Shown here piece by piece: positions 50,339-59,490 of a DNA stretch of 64,000 nucleotides. Under the pieces are notes generated by a model that had not been told where the DNA came from, searched no databases, and saw only the letters and a list, made by a program, of their open reading frames with translations. This DNA is from Shewanella algae (lineage in GTDB: Bacteria > Pseudomonadota > Gammaproteobacteria > Enterobacterales > Shewanellaceae), in the NCBI RefSeq assembly GCF_009183365.2, contig NZ_CP068230.1, positions 1,207,001-1,271,000 on the forward strand, read 5' to 3'. The number at the start of each line of letters is the position of its first letter. The stretch's first letter is position 1. Made by a program: the position numbers and the translations under genes.

Positions 50339-52996
50339 ATGGCAGAGACAACAGTAGAGAAACTGTCCACTGAAGTGGGAAAAAGCGTAGAGCGATTGAT
50401 CGAGCAGTTTTCCAAGGCCGGTATCAAGAAAGGCAAGAATGACAGTGTCACCGAGGCAGAGAAACAGCAACTGCTGGACTACCTGAAAAAGCAACATGGT
50501 GCGGACAGTGCGCCCACCAAGATGACATTACAGCGTAAAACCGTATCGACTCTGAGTGTCGCCGGCAGCGGCGGCCAGTCCAAAGACGTCAAAGTCGAAG
50601 TTCGCAAGAAGCGCACCTTTGTGAAGCGTGACCCGGCCGAATTGGCCCGTCAGGCGGAAGAGCAGGCCCGCGCAGAAGCCGAAGCCAAAGCTCAGGCAGA
50701 AGCCGAAGCGAAAGCCAAGGCAGAAGCTGAAGCCAAGGCCAAGGTAGAAGCCGAAGCGAAAGCCAAGGCGGAAGCTGAAGCCAAAGCCAAGGCTAAAGCG
50801 GCTCAGGATGCCGGCAAAGCCAAGGAAGAGGTTAAGGCCGATCCCAAGACCAGCGCCGAGCAGGAAGCTGCCCGTGTTGAAGCCGAGCGTTTGAAAGCGG
50901 CTCAGGCTGAAGCTGTTAAGCGCAAGGCCGATGAAGAAGCCGCCCGTGCGGCAGCCGAAGCCCGTCGCCTAGCTGAAGAGAATGAAAAGCGCTGGGCCGA
51001 AGAAGAGCGTCAGCGTCTTGAAGCCGAGAAGCGCAGCGATCACCATATCACTACCTCTAAAGTGGCCCGCGCCGCCGAAGATACCAGCGATATGGATGAG
51101 GAGAAGCGTGGTCGTCGTTCACGTCACAAGAGTGCCGGTAAGAAACGTACCAAGGACTCCCGTGACGGTCGCGAGCGCAACATCCGTAACCGTGCGCCTC
51201 AATCCATGAACCATGGCTTCAACAAGCCGGTTGCCGCGGTAAACCGCGATGTACGCATAGGTGAAACTATTACTGTGGCCGAGCTGGCCCAGAAGATGGC
51301 CATCAAAGCCACTGAAATCATCAAGACCATGATGAAGATGGGCTCTATGGTGACCATCAACCAGGTACTGGATCAGGAAACTGCCCAACTGGTTGCCGAG
51401 GAGATGGGCCATAAGGTTGTGCTTATCCGTGAAAACGAGCTGGAGCATCAAGTTCTGGCCGACCGTGACGGTGAAGATGTCAAACTGGAGCCTCGTGCGC
51501 CGGTTGTGACCATCATGGGTCACGTTGACCACGGTAAGACCTCGCTGCTTGACTATATCCGTCGCACCAAGGTTGCGGCCGGTGAGGCAGGTGGTATTAC
51601 CCAGCATATCGGTGCCTACCATGTAGAAACCGACAACGGCATGATCACCTTCCTGGATACTCCAGGCCACGCCGCGTTTACCGCTATGCGTGCCCGTGGT
51701 GCCAAGGCCACTGATATCGTGGTTCTGGTTGTGGCTGCCGATGACGGCGTAATGCCTCAGACCATTGAAGCTATCCAGCATGCCAAGGCCGGTGGTGTAC
51801 CGCTGATTGTGGCAGTGAACAAGATGGATAAGCCCGAAGCCGATATCGACCGCGTCAAGAGCGAACTGTCCCAGCACGGCGTGATGTCGGAAGAGTGGGG
51901 CGGTGACAACATGTTTGTGTTCGTATCTGCCAAGACAGGTATGGGCGTGGACGAGCTGCTGGAAGGTATCTTGCTGCAAGCCGAGATCCTCGAGCTCAAA
52001 GCCGTACGTGACGGCATGGCCGCCGGTGTGGTTGTTGAGTCTCAGCTGGATAAGGGCCGTGGTCCTGTTGCTACCGTCCTGGTTCAGGAAGGTACTCTGC
52101 GTCAGGGCGATATCGTTCTGTGTGGTCTGGAGTACGGTAAGATCCGTGCCATGAAGGATGAAAACGGTAAGAGCATCACTGAAGCCGGTCCGTCGATTCC
52201 GGTTGAGATCCTGGGTCTGTCCGGGGTGCCTTCTGCCGGTGACGAAGCGACTGTTGTTCGTGACGAGCGTAAGGCCCGTGAAGTCGCCCTGTATCGTCAG
52301 GGTAAGTTCCGCGACATCAAGCTGGCGCGTCAGCAGAAGTCCAAGCTGGAAAACATGTTTGCCAACATGACCGAAGGCGAAGTGAAAGAGCTGAATATCG
52401 TGCTCAAGTCCGACGTACAGGGTTCTTTGGAAGCCATCGTCGACTCGCTGACCCGTCTGTCTACCGAAGAAGTGAAAGTTAACATCATAGCCAGTGGCGT
52501 AGGTGCACTGACCGAGACAGATGCGACTCTGGCAGCGGCGTCCAACGCCATCATGGTGGGCTTCAACGTCCGTGCTGACGCTCAGGCCCGTAAGACCATC
52601 GAAAGTGAGAGTGTGGATTTGCGCTACTACAGCGTAATCTATGACCTCATCGACGAAGTCAAGTCGGCCATGAGCGGTATGCTTTCTCCTGAATTCAAGC
52701 AGGAGATCATTGGTCTGGCTGAAGTGCGCGATGTGTTCAAGTCGCCTAAACTGGGTGCAATCGCCGGTTGTATGGTGACCGAAGGTATCGTTAAGCGCAG
52801 TGCACCTATCCGGGTTCTGCGTGAGAACGTGGTTATCTATGAAGGTGAGCTTGAGTCTCTGCGTCGCTTTAAAGATGACGTTAGCGAAGTTCGCAATGGC
52901 ATGGAATGTGGTATCGGCGTGAAGAACTACAATGATGTTCGCGTAGGCGACCAGATTGAGGTGTTCGAAACCGTCGAGGTTGCCCGTACCCTGTAA
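50339..52996 (+). CDS. infB: Translation initiation factor IF-2
   Basis: 885-aa GTPase placing initiator tRNA on the 30S. N-terminal IF2 helical domain, then a long charged linker, the second N-terminal domain, and the G domain from about 390 with GHVDHGKT (394-401), DTPGHAAF and NKMDKPEAD. The linker contains the Ala/Glu/Lys repeats described separately. An internal start near the RKIRN-like segment may give a shorter form, as in E. coli, but this is not shown. It lies 24 bases after nusA. Confidence 0.97.
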   Translation: MAETTVEKLSTEVGKSVERLIEQFSKAGIKKGKNDSVTEAEKQQLLDYLKKQHGADSAPTKMTLQRKTVSTLSVAGSGGQSKDVKVEVRKKRTFVKRDPAELARQAEEQARAEAEAKAQAEAEAKAKAEAEAKAKVEAEAKAKAEAEAKAKAKAAQDAGKAKEEVKADPKTSAEQEAARVEAERLKAAQAEAVKRKADEEAARAAAEARRLAEENEKRWAEEERQRLEAEKRSDHHITTSKVARAAEDTSDMDEEKRGRRSRHKSAGKKRTKDSRDGRERNIRNRAPQSMNHGFNKPVAAVNRDVRIGETITVAELAQKMAIKATEIIKTMMKMGSMVTINQVLDQETAQLVAEEMGHKVVLIRENELEHQVLADRDGEDVKLEPRAPVVTIMGHVDHGKTSLLDYIRRTKVAAGEAGGITQHIGAYHVETDNGMITFLDTPGHAAFTAMRARGAKATDIVVLVVAADDGVMPQTIEAIQHAKAGGVPLIVAVNKMDKPEADIDRVKSELSQHGVMSEEWGGDNMFVFVSAKTGMGVDELLEGILLQAEILELKAVRDGMAAGVVVESQLDKGRGPVATVLVQEGTLRQGDIVLCGLEYGKIRAMKDENGKSITEAGPSIPVEILGLSGVPSAGDEATVVRDERKAREVALYRQGKFRDIKLARQQKSKLENMFANMTEGEVKELNIVLKSDVQGSLEAIVDSLTRLSTEEVKVNIIASGVGALTETDATLAAASNAIMVGFNVRADAQARKTIESESVDLRYYSVIYDLIDEVKSAMSGMLSPEFKQEIIGLAEVRDVFKSPKLGAIAGCMVTEGIVKRSAPIRVLRENVVIYEGELESLRRFKDDVSEVRNGMECGIGVKNYNDVRVGDQIEVFETVEVARTL
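50697..50792 (+). repeat. Two 48-bp tandem repeats in infB
   Basis: Copies start at 50697 and 50745, nearly identical, encoding (EAEAKAKA)-type charged helix units. Parts of further units flank both sides. In-frame expansion changes only linker length. Confidence 0.75.
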
Positions 52997-53010
52997 CGAC
53001 AACATCGAAA

Positions 53011-53030
53011 AGGGCGGCTGAGGCCGCCCT
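53011..53030 (+). terminator. Hairpin between infB and rbfA
   Basis: Eight-pair stem AGGGCGGC/GCCGCCCT (53011-53018, 53023-53030) followed by TTGTTGATTTT; probably a partial terminator or processing site. Confidence 0.55.
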
Positions 53031-53053
53031 TGTTGATTTTGGGGAAGAATACT

Positions 53054-53467
53054 ATGGCAAAAGAATTTAGTCGTACCCGGCGTATCGCACAGCAACTGCA
53101 ACAGGAGCTGGCGCAGGTACTGCAGCGTGATATGAAAGATCCTCGTGTAGGCATGGTCACTGTCAATGACGTGGAAGTCTCACGGGATCTGAGTTATGCA
53201 AAGGTGTTTGTCACCTTCTTTGAAGAAGACCCTGTCAAGGTCGACGAAAAGCTGGCTGCACTCAACAAGGCAGCGCCTTATGCCCGCACCTTGGTTGCCG
53301 GCAGAATGAAACTCAGGGTGATGCCTGAGCTGAGATTTGTCTATGACAAGTCTCTGGTCGAGGGGATGAGAATGTCCAACCTGGTGACCGAGGTCATCAA
53401 TCAGGACAAGGCCAAACAGCAGACCTTTGGCACCGAGTCTCAAGACAAGGATGAGGAAAACAACTGA
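53054..53467 (+). CDS. rbfA: Ribosome-binding factor A
   Basis: 137-aa 30S maturation and cold-shock factor with a KH-like fold. Starts AKEFSRTRRIAQQLQQELAQ, has RDMKDPRVGMVTVNDVEVSRD and the ALNKAAPYARTLVAGRMKLR segment carrying the AxG-type KH kink, and LRFVYDKSLVEGMRM. Its stop overlaps the truB start by one base (TGATG). Confidence 0.96.
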   Translation: MAKEFSRTRRIAQQLQQELAQVLQRDMKDPRVGMVTVNDVEVSRDLSYAKVFVTFFEEDPVKVDEKLAALNKAAPYARTLVAGRMKLRVMPELRFVYDKSLVEGMRMSNLVTEVINQDKAKQQTFGTESQDKDEENN

Positions 53468-54414
53468 TGGCGCGTCGTCCCAAAGGCCGTTTGGTCGATG
53501 GTATCGTCCTGTTGGATAAAGACACTGGCATGAGTTCCAACTTTGCCCTGCAAAGGGTTAAGCGGATCTACAACGCCGCCAAGGCCGGCCATACCGGCGC
53601 GTTGGATCCTCTGGCGACAGGTATGCTGCCCATCTGTCTTGGCGAAGCCACCAAGTTTTCCCAGCATCTGTTGGATGCCGATAAACGCTATCTGGTGACA
53701 GCCAAGCTTGGAGAGCGCACTGATACCAGCGATTCTGACGGTGAAGTGGTACAAACCCGGCCGGTTGAGTTTTCCGTGACTCAACTGGAAGAGGCGCTGG
53801 AGCATTTTCGCGGCGATAGCATGCAGGTGCCTTCCATGTACTCGGCGCTCAAGTATCAGGGGCAGCCCTTGTACAAGTACGCCCGGGAAGGCAAGGAAGT
53901 GCCTCGCGAAGCCAGGCCTATTCATGTCTATGATCTCAAGTTCATCTCTTTGGAGAATGACGAGCTGACGCTGGATATTCACTGCTCCAAGGGCACGTAC
54001 ATTCGCACTATCGTAGACGACTTGGGCGAAATGCTTGGCTGCGGTGCCCATGTGATCATGTTGCGTCGCACTCAGGTGGCGGGTTATCCCTATGAGCGCA
54101 TGGTTAGTCTGGCACAGCTTGAAGCCTTGCTGGAACAGGCCATGACCGAAGAGCGGGTGCCTTCCGAGCTGTTGGATCCTTTGCTGCTTCCCATGGACAC
54201 TGCGGTTGCCGACCTTCCCGAGTGCAATGTTCCCGATGCCATGGCCGGATATCTGCTCAACGGTAACCCGGTGCGGGTCGCCAAGCTGGAAGCCGATACC
54301 CTGGTGCGGATCACCCTGGGTGAAAGCAAGCGCTTTATCGGTGTTGGTATGATGAATGACGATGGTTTGTTGGCTCCCAAGCGTTTGGTAGTGTTGCCTG
54401 AGGCAAAAAGCTGA
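53467..54414 (+). CDS. truB: tRNA pseudouridine-55 synthase
   Basis: 315-aa enzyme forming the T-loop pseudouridine of tRNAs. Catalytic Asp47 lies in GHTGALDPLATGMLP; the KRYLVTAKLGERTDTSDSDG and KGTYIRTIVDDLGEMLG motifs and a C-terminal PUA-like domain follow. Starts at the overlapping ATG of rbfA. RBS comes from the end of rbfA. Confidence 0.96.
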   Translation: MARRPKGRLVDGIVLLDKDTGMSSNFALQRVKRIYNAAKAGHTGALDPLATGMLPICLGEATKFSQHLLDADKRYLVTAKLGERTDTSDSDGEVVQTRPVEFSVTQLEEALEHFRGDSMQVPSMYSALKYQGQPLYKYAREGKEVPREARPIHVYDLKFISLENDELTLDIHCSKGTYIRTIVDDLGEMLGCGAHVIMLRRTQVAGYPYERMVSLAQLEALLEQAMTEERVPSELLDPLLLPMDTAVADLPECNVPDAMAGYLLNGNPVRVAKLEADTLVRITLGESKRFIGVGMMNDDGLLAPKRLVVLPEAKS

Positions 54415-54514
54415 GCTTGACTTGCGATCTACGGCCCTTGAGGTTATTATGTCGCGCCCTTGGCTGAGTTAGTGATCGGCTGGGGAAACTATCAAGACTA
54501 TTTTGGAGAGACAC

Positions 54515-54784
54515 ATGTCACTAAGTACTGAAGCGAAAGCGAAAATCCTGGCTGAATTCGGCCGTGGCGAAAACGACACTGGTTCTACAGAAGTTCAGGT
54601 TGCACTGTTGACTGCTCAGATCAACCACCTGCAAGACCACTTCAAAGAGCACACTCACGATCACCACTCACGTCGTGGTCTGCTGCGTATGGTTAGCTCT
54701 CGTCGTAAGCTGCTGGCTTACCTGAAGCGTACCGACGTTGCTCGTTATACCGCTCTGATCCAGAAGCTGGGTCTGCGTCGCTAA
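54515..54784 (+). CDS. rpsO: 30S ribosomal protein S15
   Basis: 89 aa, S15 binds 16S rRNA early. SLSTEAKAKILAEFGRGEND to LLAYLKRTDVARYTALIQKLGLRR match E. coli. GGAG precedes ATG 54515. The 100-base leader is where E. coli S15 represses its own translation through a pseudoknot; I have not proven that fold here. Confidence 0.97.
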   Translation: MSLSTEAKAKILAEFGRGENDTGSTEVQVALLTAQINHLQDHFKEHTHDHHSRRGLLRMVSSRRKLLAYLKRTDVARYTALIQKLGLRR

Positions 54785-54806
54785 TCGCGAACTGTACCAA
54801 AAGAAG

Positions 54807-54831
54807 AGGAGGCCCAGGCCTCCTTTTTTTG
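54807..54831 (+). terminator. Rho-independent terminator after rpsO
   Basis: Stem AGGAGGCC/GGCCTCCT (54807-54814, 54817-54824) followed by seven T. In E. coli the rpsO terminator hairpin is also the polyadenylation site. Confidence 0.9.
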
Positions 54832-54979
54832 TATCTGCAATTTGGGGCAAGCTTATTGAAATCATGCCCTTTTCTGTGCGCTTTCGTCCTAACCTGTCTT
54901 TAAAAATTCTGACCAGTCATTCTCTTTGAGCACGGGCTTTTCAGAGTGAGTGAATGCAGCGAAGCTTATCGGCTCAAGC

Positions 54980-57034
54980 TCAGCTTAGTTGGCCATCCAG
55001 CTCCAGGATCCTGGCGTTATTCGGGATGATGTACTTGGCCTCAAACTCTTCCAGTGACAGCGGCTGACTGAAATAGAAGCCTTGACCTATGGCGCAGTGA
55101 TTTTGCTTCAGCCACTCAAGTTGCTGCTCGTTCTCTATGCCTTCGGCGACAATTTTCAGATCCAGTTGCCGTCCCAACATCAAAATAGTGGAAGCTATTG
55201 CGCTCTCATGGGGCAGGTCGGTCACGAAACAGCGGTCAATCTTCATGGTGGTGATTGGCAAGTGTCTCAGATAGGAAAGGGATGAGTAACCTGTACCGAA
55301 GTCATCGACGGCAATACCGAACCCTGCGGATTTAAGTTGCTCCAGCTTGCTGATTGCCAGCTCAATATCATTCATCAGCGAGGTCTCGGTGATCTCCACT
55401 TCCAGCAATTCGGGCTTTATCTGATAGCGCAGCGCCATCTGTTTGATATCCGGTACCAGGCTGGCGTCAGCAAACTGCTGTGAGGCAACGTTGACGGCGA
55501 TAGGAGTGCTGAAGTTATAGCGTTTTTGCCAGCGGCGCAGCACCCGGCAGCTTTGTTCTATGACCCAGCGGCCGATAGGGATGATGATCCCGGTTTCTTC
55601 CGCCACGGGAATAAACGACATGGGGCTTATCAGGCGGCCGTCTTTTTGCCAGCGGATCAGCGCCTCACATCCCATCAACTCGCCGGTCTCTATATTGACC
55701 TTAGGCTGAAAGTGCAACAGGAATTCGTTGTTACGGATGGCATCGTGCAGGGAGGCTTCGGTGCGCAGTCTCACCGCCGCTCGCTCTGTCATCTGTTGCT
55801 TGAAGAAAGCCCATTGGTTGGAACCGGCGGCCTTGGCACTGTACATGGCGATATCGGCATGACGAATAAGGTCTTCGGCGCTCAGACCATCTTCGGGGTA
55901 GATGGAGATACCTATGGAAGCGGCCGGGTGAATGGCATGTTCGTTGAGCTGCACCGGGGTATTGAGCTGGACCAGCAACTTGTCGACAAAGTCGGCGGCC
56001 TGGGTCGGTGATTGGATTTCATCGGCCAGGATCACAAACTCATCGCCGCCTAGACGGGCCACTGTGCCCTTGTCACCGACCACCCGTTCCAAAATACGGG
56101 CGATTCTTGCCAGAAACTGATCACCCACCGCATGACCCAGGGAATCGTTGACGTTTTTGAACCTATCGAGGTCGATAAACAGCAGGCTGAAGTTACGTCT
56201 GTGCACCCTGGCGCGTTGAATGGTGACGGCTATGGTTTCCAGTAGCAAGGTACGGTTGGGCAGGCCGGTGAGTGGATCCCGGGTCGCCATTTTACGCAGC
56301 TTGCTTTGGGTCTGGCTGAACTGTTTGAGGATCTGGTTGAACTTGGAGGTAACCAGCCCCAATTCGTCATCTTTGTGGTTGGCCGATACCGGCAGCATGT
56401 TTTCATCCGGTGATTCCGGGTCAATTTTGTCTATCGCCTCGCTGATACGGGCGATGGGTTGGGTCAAGAAGCGGTGGAATACTATGGACAGCACCAGAGT
56501 CAGAAACAACGCCCTGGCCAGGGTGGCGGCAAAACTGAACTGCAACTGGCTTATAAGGCTTTGGGTCAGCTCTCGGGTATCATAATTGATAGTGAGCGTG
56601 CCTATCAGTTGCTCTTTTTGCGCACCTTCAAAATAAAAGGGCCGTTGCAGTGGCCTTGATATCTGCTTGAGATCGCCAAACAGTTTGAGACTGATATCCC
56701 CGAAAGTATCTGAGGGCTCCGGGCGGCTGCTGCCGAGATTCACGAATAGAGAGTTGTCGTCCAGAGTGATCTTGGCCGAACCGACATGGTCTACCTTCAT
56801 CACCCCTTCAAGGGTTTGCCGGGCCAGATTATCATCCAGCGCCCAGACAGCATTGGCGGCAGGCTGCTCCACAGAATCGAGCAACTCCTGCTGGCTGCTG
56901 ATCAAGGACTGCCTTTCTGTAGTCACCACTATCAAAATTTCGATGATAAAAATGGCAACGGCAAAGAATAGCGCAGTGAAAACCACCAGATTGGTTTGCT
57001 TCCAGGTGAGTGATTTGAACCTGGCAGTATTCAT
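54980..57034 (-). CDS. Membrane GGDEF-EAL protein (c-di-GMP turnover)
   Basis: 684 aa from ATG 57034, which has AGGAAGAGG before it; an in-frame ATG at 57094 is ignored. Two membrane helices (residues about 13-37 and 172-192) bound a periplasmic sensor of about 135 residues, then a HAMP-type linker. The cyclase half has RLGGDEF (about 329-333), the full active-site motif. The phosphodiesterase half has EAL in CEALIRW (about 456), ITETSLMND and DDFGTGYSS, so both halves look catalytically complete. The RxxD product-inhibition site before GGDEF is not seen. It sits on the minus strand between rpsO and pnp; net activity is unknown. Confidence 0.92.
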   Translation of the reverse strand: MNTARFKSLTWKQTNLVVFTALFFAVAIFIIEILIVVTTERQSLISSQQELLDSVEQPAANAVWALDDNLARQTLEGVMKVDHVGSAKITLDDNSLFVNLGSSRPEPSDTFGDISLKLFGDLKQISRPLQRPFYFEGAQKEQLIGTLTINYDTRELTQSLISQLQFSFAATLARALFLTLVLSIVFHRFLTQPIARISEAIDKIDPESPDENMLPVSANHKDDELGLVTSKFNQILKQFSQTQSKLRKMATRDPLTGLPNRTLLLETIAVTIQRARVHRRNFSLLFIDLDRFKNVNDSLGHAVGDQFLARIARILERVVGDKGTVARLGGDEFVILADEIQSPTQAADFVDKLLVQLNTPVQLNEHAIHPAASIGISIYPEDGLSAEDLIRHADIAMYSAKAAGSNQWAFFKQQMTERAAVRLRTEASLHDAIRNNEFLLHFQPKVNIETGELMGCEALIRWQKDGRLISPMSFIPVAEETGIIIPIGRWVIEQSCRVLRRWQKRYNFSTPIAVNVASQQFADASLVPDIKQMALRYQIKPELLEVEITETSLMNDIELAISKLEQLKSAGFGIAVDDFGTGYSSLSYLRHLPITTMKIDRCFVTDLPHESAIASTILMLGRQLDLKIVAEGIENEQQLEWLKQNHCAIGQGFYFSQPLSLEEFEAKYIIPNNARILELDGQLS

Positions 57035-57234
57035 CTGCCTCTTCCTGCTTTGTAGTCGAATTCTATATTCAAGGCTAGTCCAAATTGGTAGCAATGCAGC
57101 AACTTGTGGTTGATATAGTCCACTTTAGAAAAAAGAAGCGCCTTTGTCATCATCTGGCACTCTTTATCTATTCAAGATGTTTGCAGTATACTTACGCGCG
57201 AAATTCAAGGTTATTAAATTAAGGAATGGGTCAA

Positions 57235-59337
57235 GTGAATCCTATTGTAAAAAGTTTTGAGTATGGTCAACACACAGTCACTCTGGAAACAGGGGTTATT
57301 GCACGCCAAGCCGATGCAGCCGTTCTGGCCAGCATGGGCGATACTACAGTTCTGGTGACTGTGGTTGGCAAGAAAGAAGCAGACCCAAGCCGTGACTTCT
57401 TCCCGCTGACTGTTAACTATCAGGAAAAGACTTACGCAGCCGGTAAGATCCCTGGTGGTTTCTTCAAGCGTGAAGGTCGACCATCCGAAGATGAAACACT
57501 GATCGCCCGCCTGATTGACCGTCCTATCCGTCCACTGTTCCCTGACGGCTTCACCAACGAAGTCCAAGTGATCATCACTGTGGTTTCTGTTGATCCACAG
57601 ATCGAGCCAGACATTGTGGCCATGATAGGTACCTCTGCTGCTTTGGCTATTTCCGGTATTCCATTCAATGGTCCTCTGGGTGCGGCACGTGTCGGTTACA
57701 TCAATGGCGAGTACGTGCTGAATCCTGGTGCAGAGCTGCGTGAAAACAGCCAGCTGGATCTGGTTGTTGCCGGTACTCAGAGCGCCGTGCTCATGGTGGA
57801 GTCTGAAGCCAAGGCCCTGCCTGAAGAAGTGATGCTGGGCGCCGTGGTATACGGTCACGAACAGCAGCAGGTGGTGGTTAATGCCATCAATGAACTCAAG
57901 GCCGAAGCCGGTAAGCCTGCTTGGGACTGGACAGCTCCTGTTGCCAACGAAGAGCTGGTTGCCAAGGTTAAGGCGCTGGCCGAAGAAGGTCTTACCGCCG
58001 CTTACCAGATCATCGCCAAGCATGAGCGCCGCGATGCGGTAGTTGAAGTCAAGAAAGCCGCTATCGAAAAGCTGCTTGAGGAAAACCCTGAGCTGGATCA
58101 GCGTGAGCTGGACGGCCTGCTGGGTAGCCTGGAGAAGAAAGTGGTTCGTAGCCGCATCATCAAAGGTATGCCTCGTATCGATGGTCGTGAGCCTGATATG
58201 GTGCGTGCCCTGTCTGTGATGGCCGGCGTGCTGCCACGTACTCACGGTAGCGCCCTGTTTACCCGTGGTGAAACTCAGGCTCTGGTGACCTGTACTCTGG
58301 GTACCGAGCGTGATGCGCAGAAGATTGACTCCATCATGGGCGAGCGTACCAACCGCTTCATGCTGCACTATAACTTCCCTCCATACTCTGTCGGTGAAAC
58401 CGGCATGGTGGGTTCACCCAAGCGTCGTGAAATCGGTCACGGTAAGCTGGCATGGCGTGGTATCAACGCAGTAATGCCTTCTGCCGAAGAATTCCCATAT
58501 AGCGTGCGCGTAGTATCTGAAATCACTGAATCCAACGGCTCCAGCTCTATGGCGTCTGTGTGTGGTACTTCTCTGGCGCTGATGGATGCCGGTGTACCTA
58601 TCAAGACTTCTGTTGCCGGTATCGCCATGGGTCTGGTGAAAGAAGGTGATGACTTCGTTGTACTGTCTGACATTCTGGGCGATGAAGATCACCTGGGTGA
58701 TATGGACTTTAAAGTGGCCGGTACCCGTGATGGTGTAACCGCACTGCAGATGGATATCAAGATTGAAGGTATCACCAAGGAGATCATGGAAATTGCGCTG
58801 CAGCAAGCCTATGGTGCCCGTGTGCATATCCTCAATGTAATGGATCAGGCCATTGGCTCTGCCCGTGACGATATCTCCGACCATGCTCCACGTATCACTA
58901 CCATCAAGATCAACCCTGAGAAGATCCGTGAAGTGATAGGTAAGGGCGGTGCAACTATCCGTGCACTGACCGAAGAGACAGGTACCACTATCGAGTTGGA
59001 AGACGACGGCACTGTGAAGATTGCTTCAAACAATGCCGATGCCACCAAGGAAGCTATCCGCCGCATCGAAGAGATCACCTCTGAAGTGGAAGTGGGTCGC
59101 ATCTACAAGGGTAAAGTTATCCGCATCGTTGACTTCGGTGCCTTCGTTAACATATTGCCTGGTAAAGATGGCCTGGTACACATCTCTCAAATCGCTGAAG
59201 AGCGTGTGGCCAATGTATCCGACTACCTGCAACTGAACCAGGAAGTTACCGTTAAGGTAATGGAAGTGGATCGTCAGGGCCGTGTACGTCTGTCTATCAA
59301 GGAAGCACAACAAGCCGCTCCAGAAGCAGCCGAGTAA
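57235..59337 (+). CDS. pnp: Polyribonucleotide nucleotidyltransferase (PNPase)
   Basis: 700-aa trimeric 3'-5' phosphorolytic exonuclease of the degradosome. Two RNase PH domains, first VNPIVKSFEYGQHTVTLETG, second near 320 with PRTHGSALFTRGETQALVT and ESNGSSSMASVCG; then KH (IGKGGATIRALTEETGT) and S1 (GRIYKGKVIRIVDFGAFVNI). GTG at 57235 starts it, nine bases after AAGGA; the ATG at 57226 overlaps that site. E. coli pnp is autoregulated through RNase III cleavage of its leader; a leader hairpin was not identified here. Confidence 0.97.
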   Translation: MNPIVKSFEYGQHTVTLETGVIARQADAAVLASMGDTTVLVTVVGKKEADPSRDFFPLTVNYQEKTYAAGKIPGGFFKREGRPSEDETLIARLIDRPIRPLFPDGFTNEVQVIITVVSVDPQIEPDIVAMIGTSAALAISGIPFNGPLGAARVGYINGEYVLNPGAELRENSQLDLVVAGTQSAVLMVESEAKALPEEVMLGAVVYGHEQQQVVVNAINELKAEAGKPAWDWTAPVANEELVAKVKALAEEGLTAAYQIIAKHERRDAVVEVKKAAIEKLLEENPELDQRELDGLLGSLEKKVVRSRIIKGMPRIDGREPDMVRALSVMAGVLPRTHGSALFTRGETQALVTCTLGTERDAQKIDSIMGERTNRFMLHYNFPPYSVGETGMVGSPKRREIGHGKLAWRGINAVMPSAEEFPYSVRVVSEITESNGSSSMASVCGTSLALMDAGVPIKTSVAGIAMGLVKEGDDFVVLSDILGDEDHLGDMDFKVAGTRDGVTALQMDIKIEGITKEIMEIALQQAYGARVHILNVMDQAIGSARDDISDHAPRITTIKINPEKIREVIGKGGATIRALTEETGTTIELEDDGTVKIASNNADATKEAIRRIEEITSEVEVGRIYKGKVIRIVDFGAFVNILPGKDGLVHISQIAEERVANVSDYLQLNQEVTVKVMEVDRQGRVRLSIKEAQQAAPEAAE

Positions 59338-59353
59338 GCTTTCATAGCATGAG

Positions 59354-59382
59354 AAAAGGAGACCTTGGGGTCTCCTTTTTTA
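59354..59382 (+). terminator. Rho-independent terminator after pnp
   Basis: AAGGAGACC/GGTCTCCTT (59356-59364, 59369-59377) with flanking A and T runs. Confidence 0.9.
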
Positions 59383-59490
59383 TTGCCACCACTTAAATTA
59401 TCTTGGATTTGCCACTGCGGCTTGATAGCGTAGGCACTGCTGTATTGCTATGATTGAGCCTGCATTGGGATATGACAAAGGAAGGATTGG

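Noticed and set aside
51119..53101. 660-codon minus-strand ORF
   Set aside because: Exact antisense shadow of infB; high-GC third-position effect, His/Leu-rich product with no start signals.
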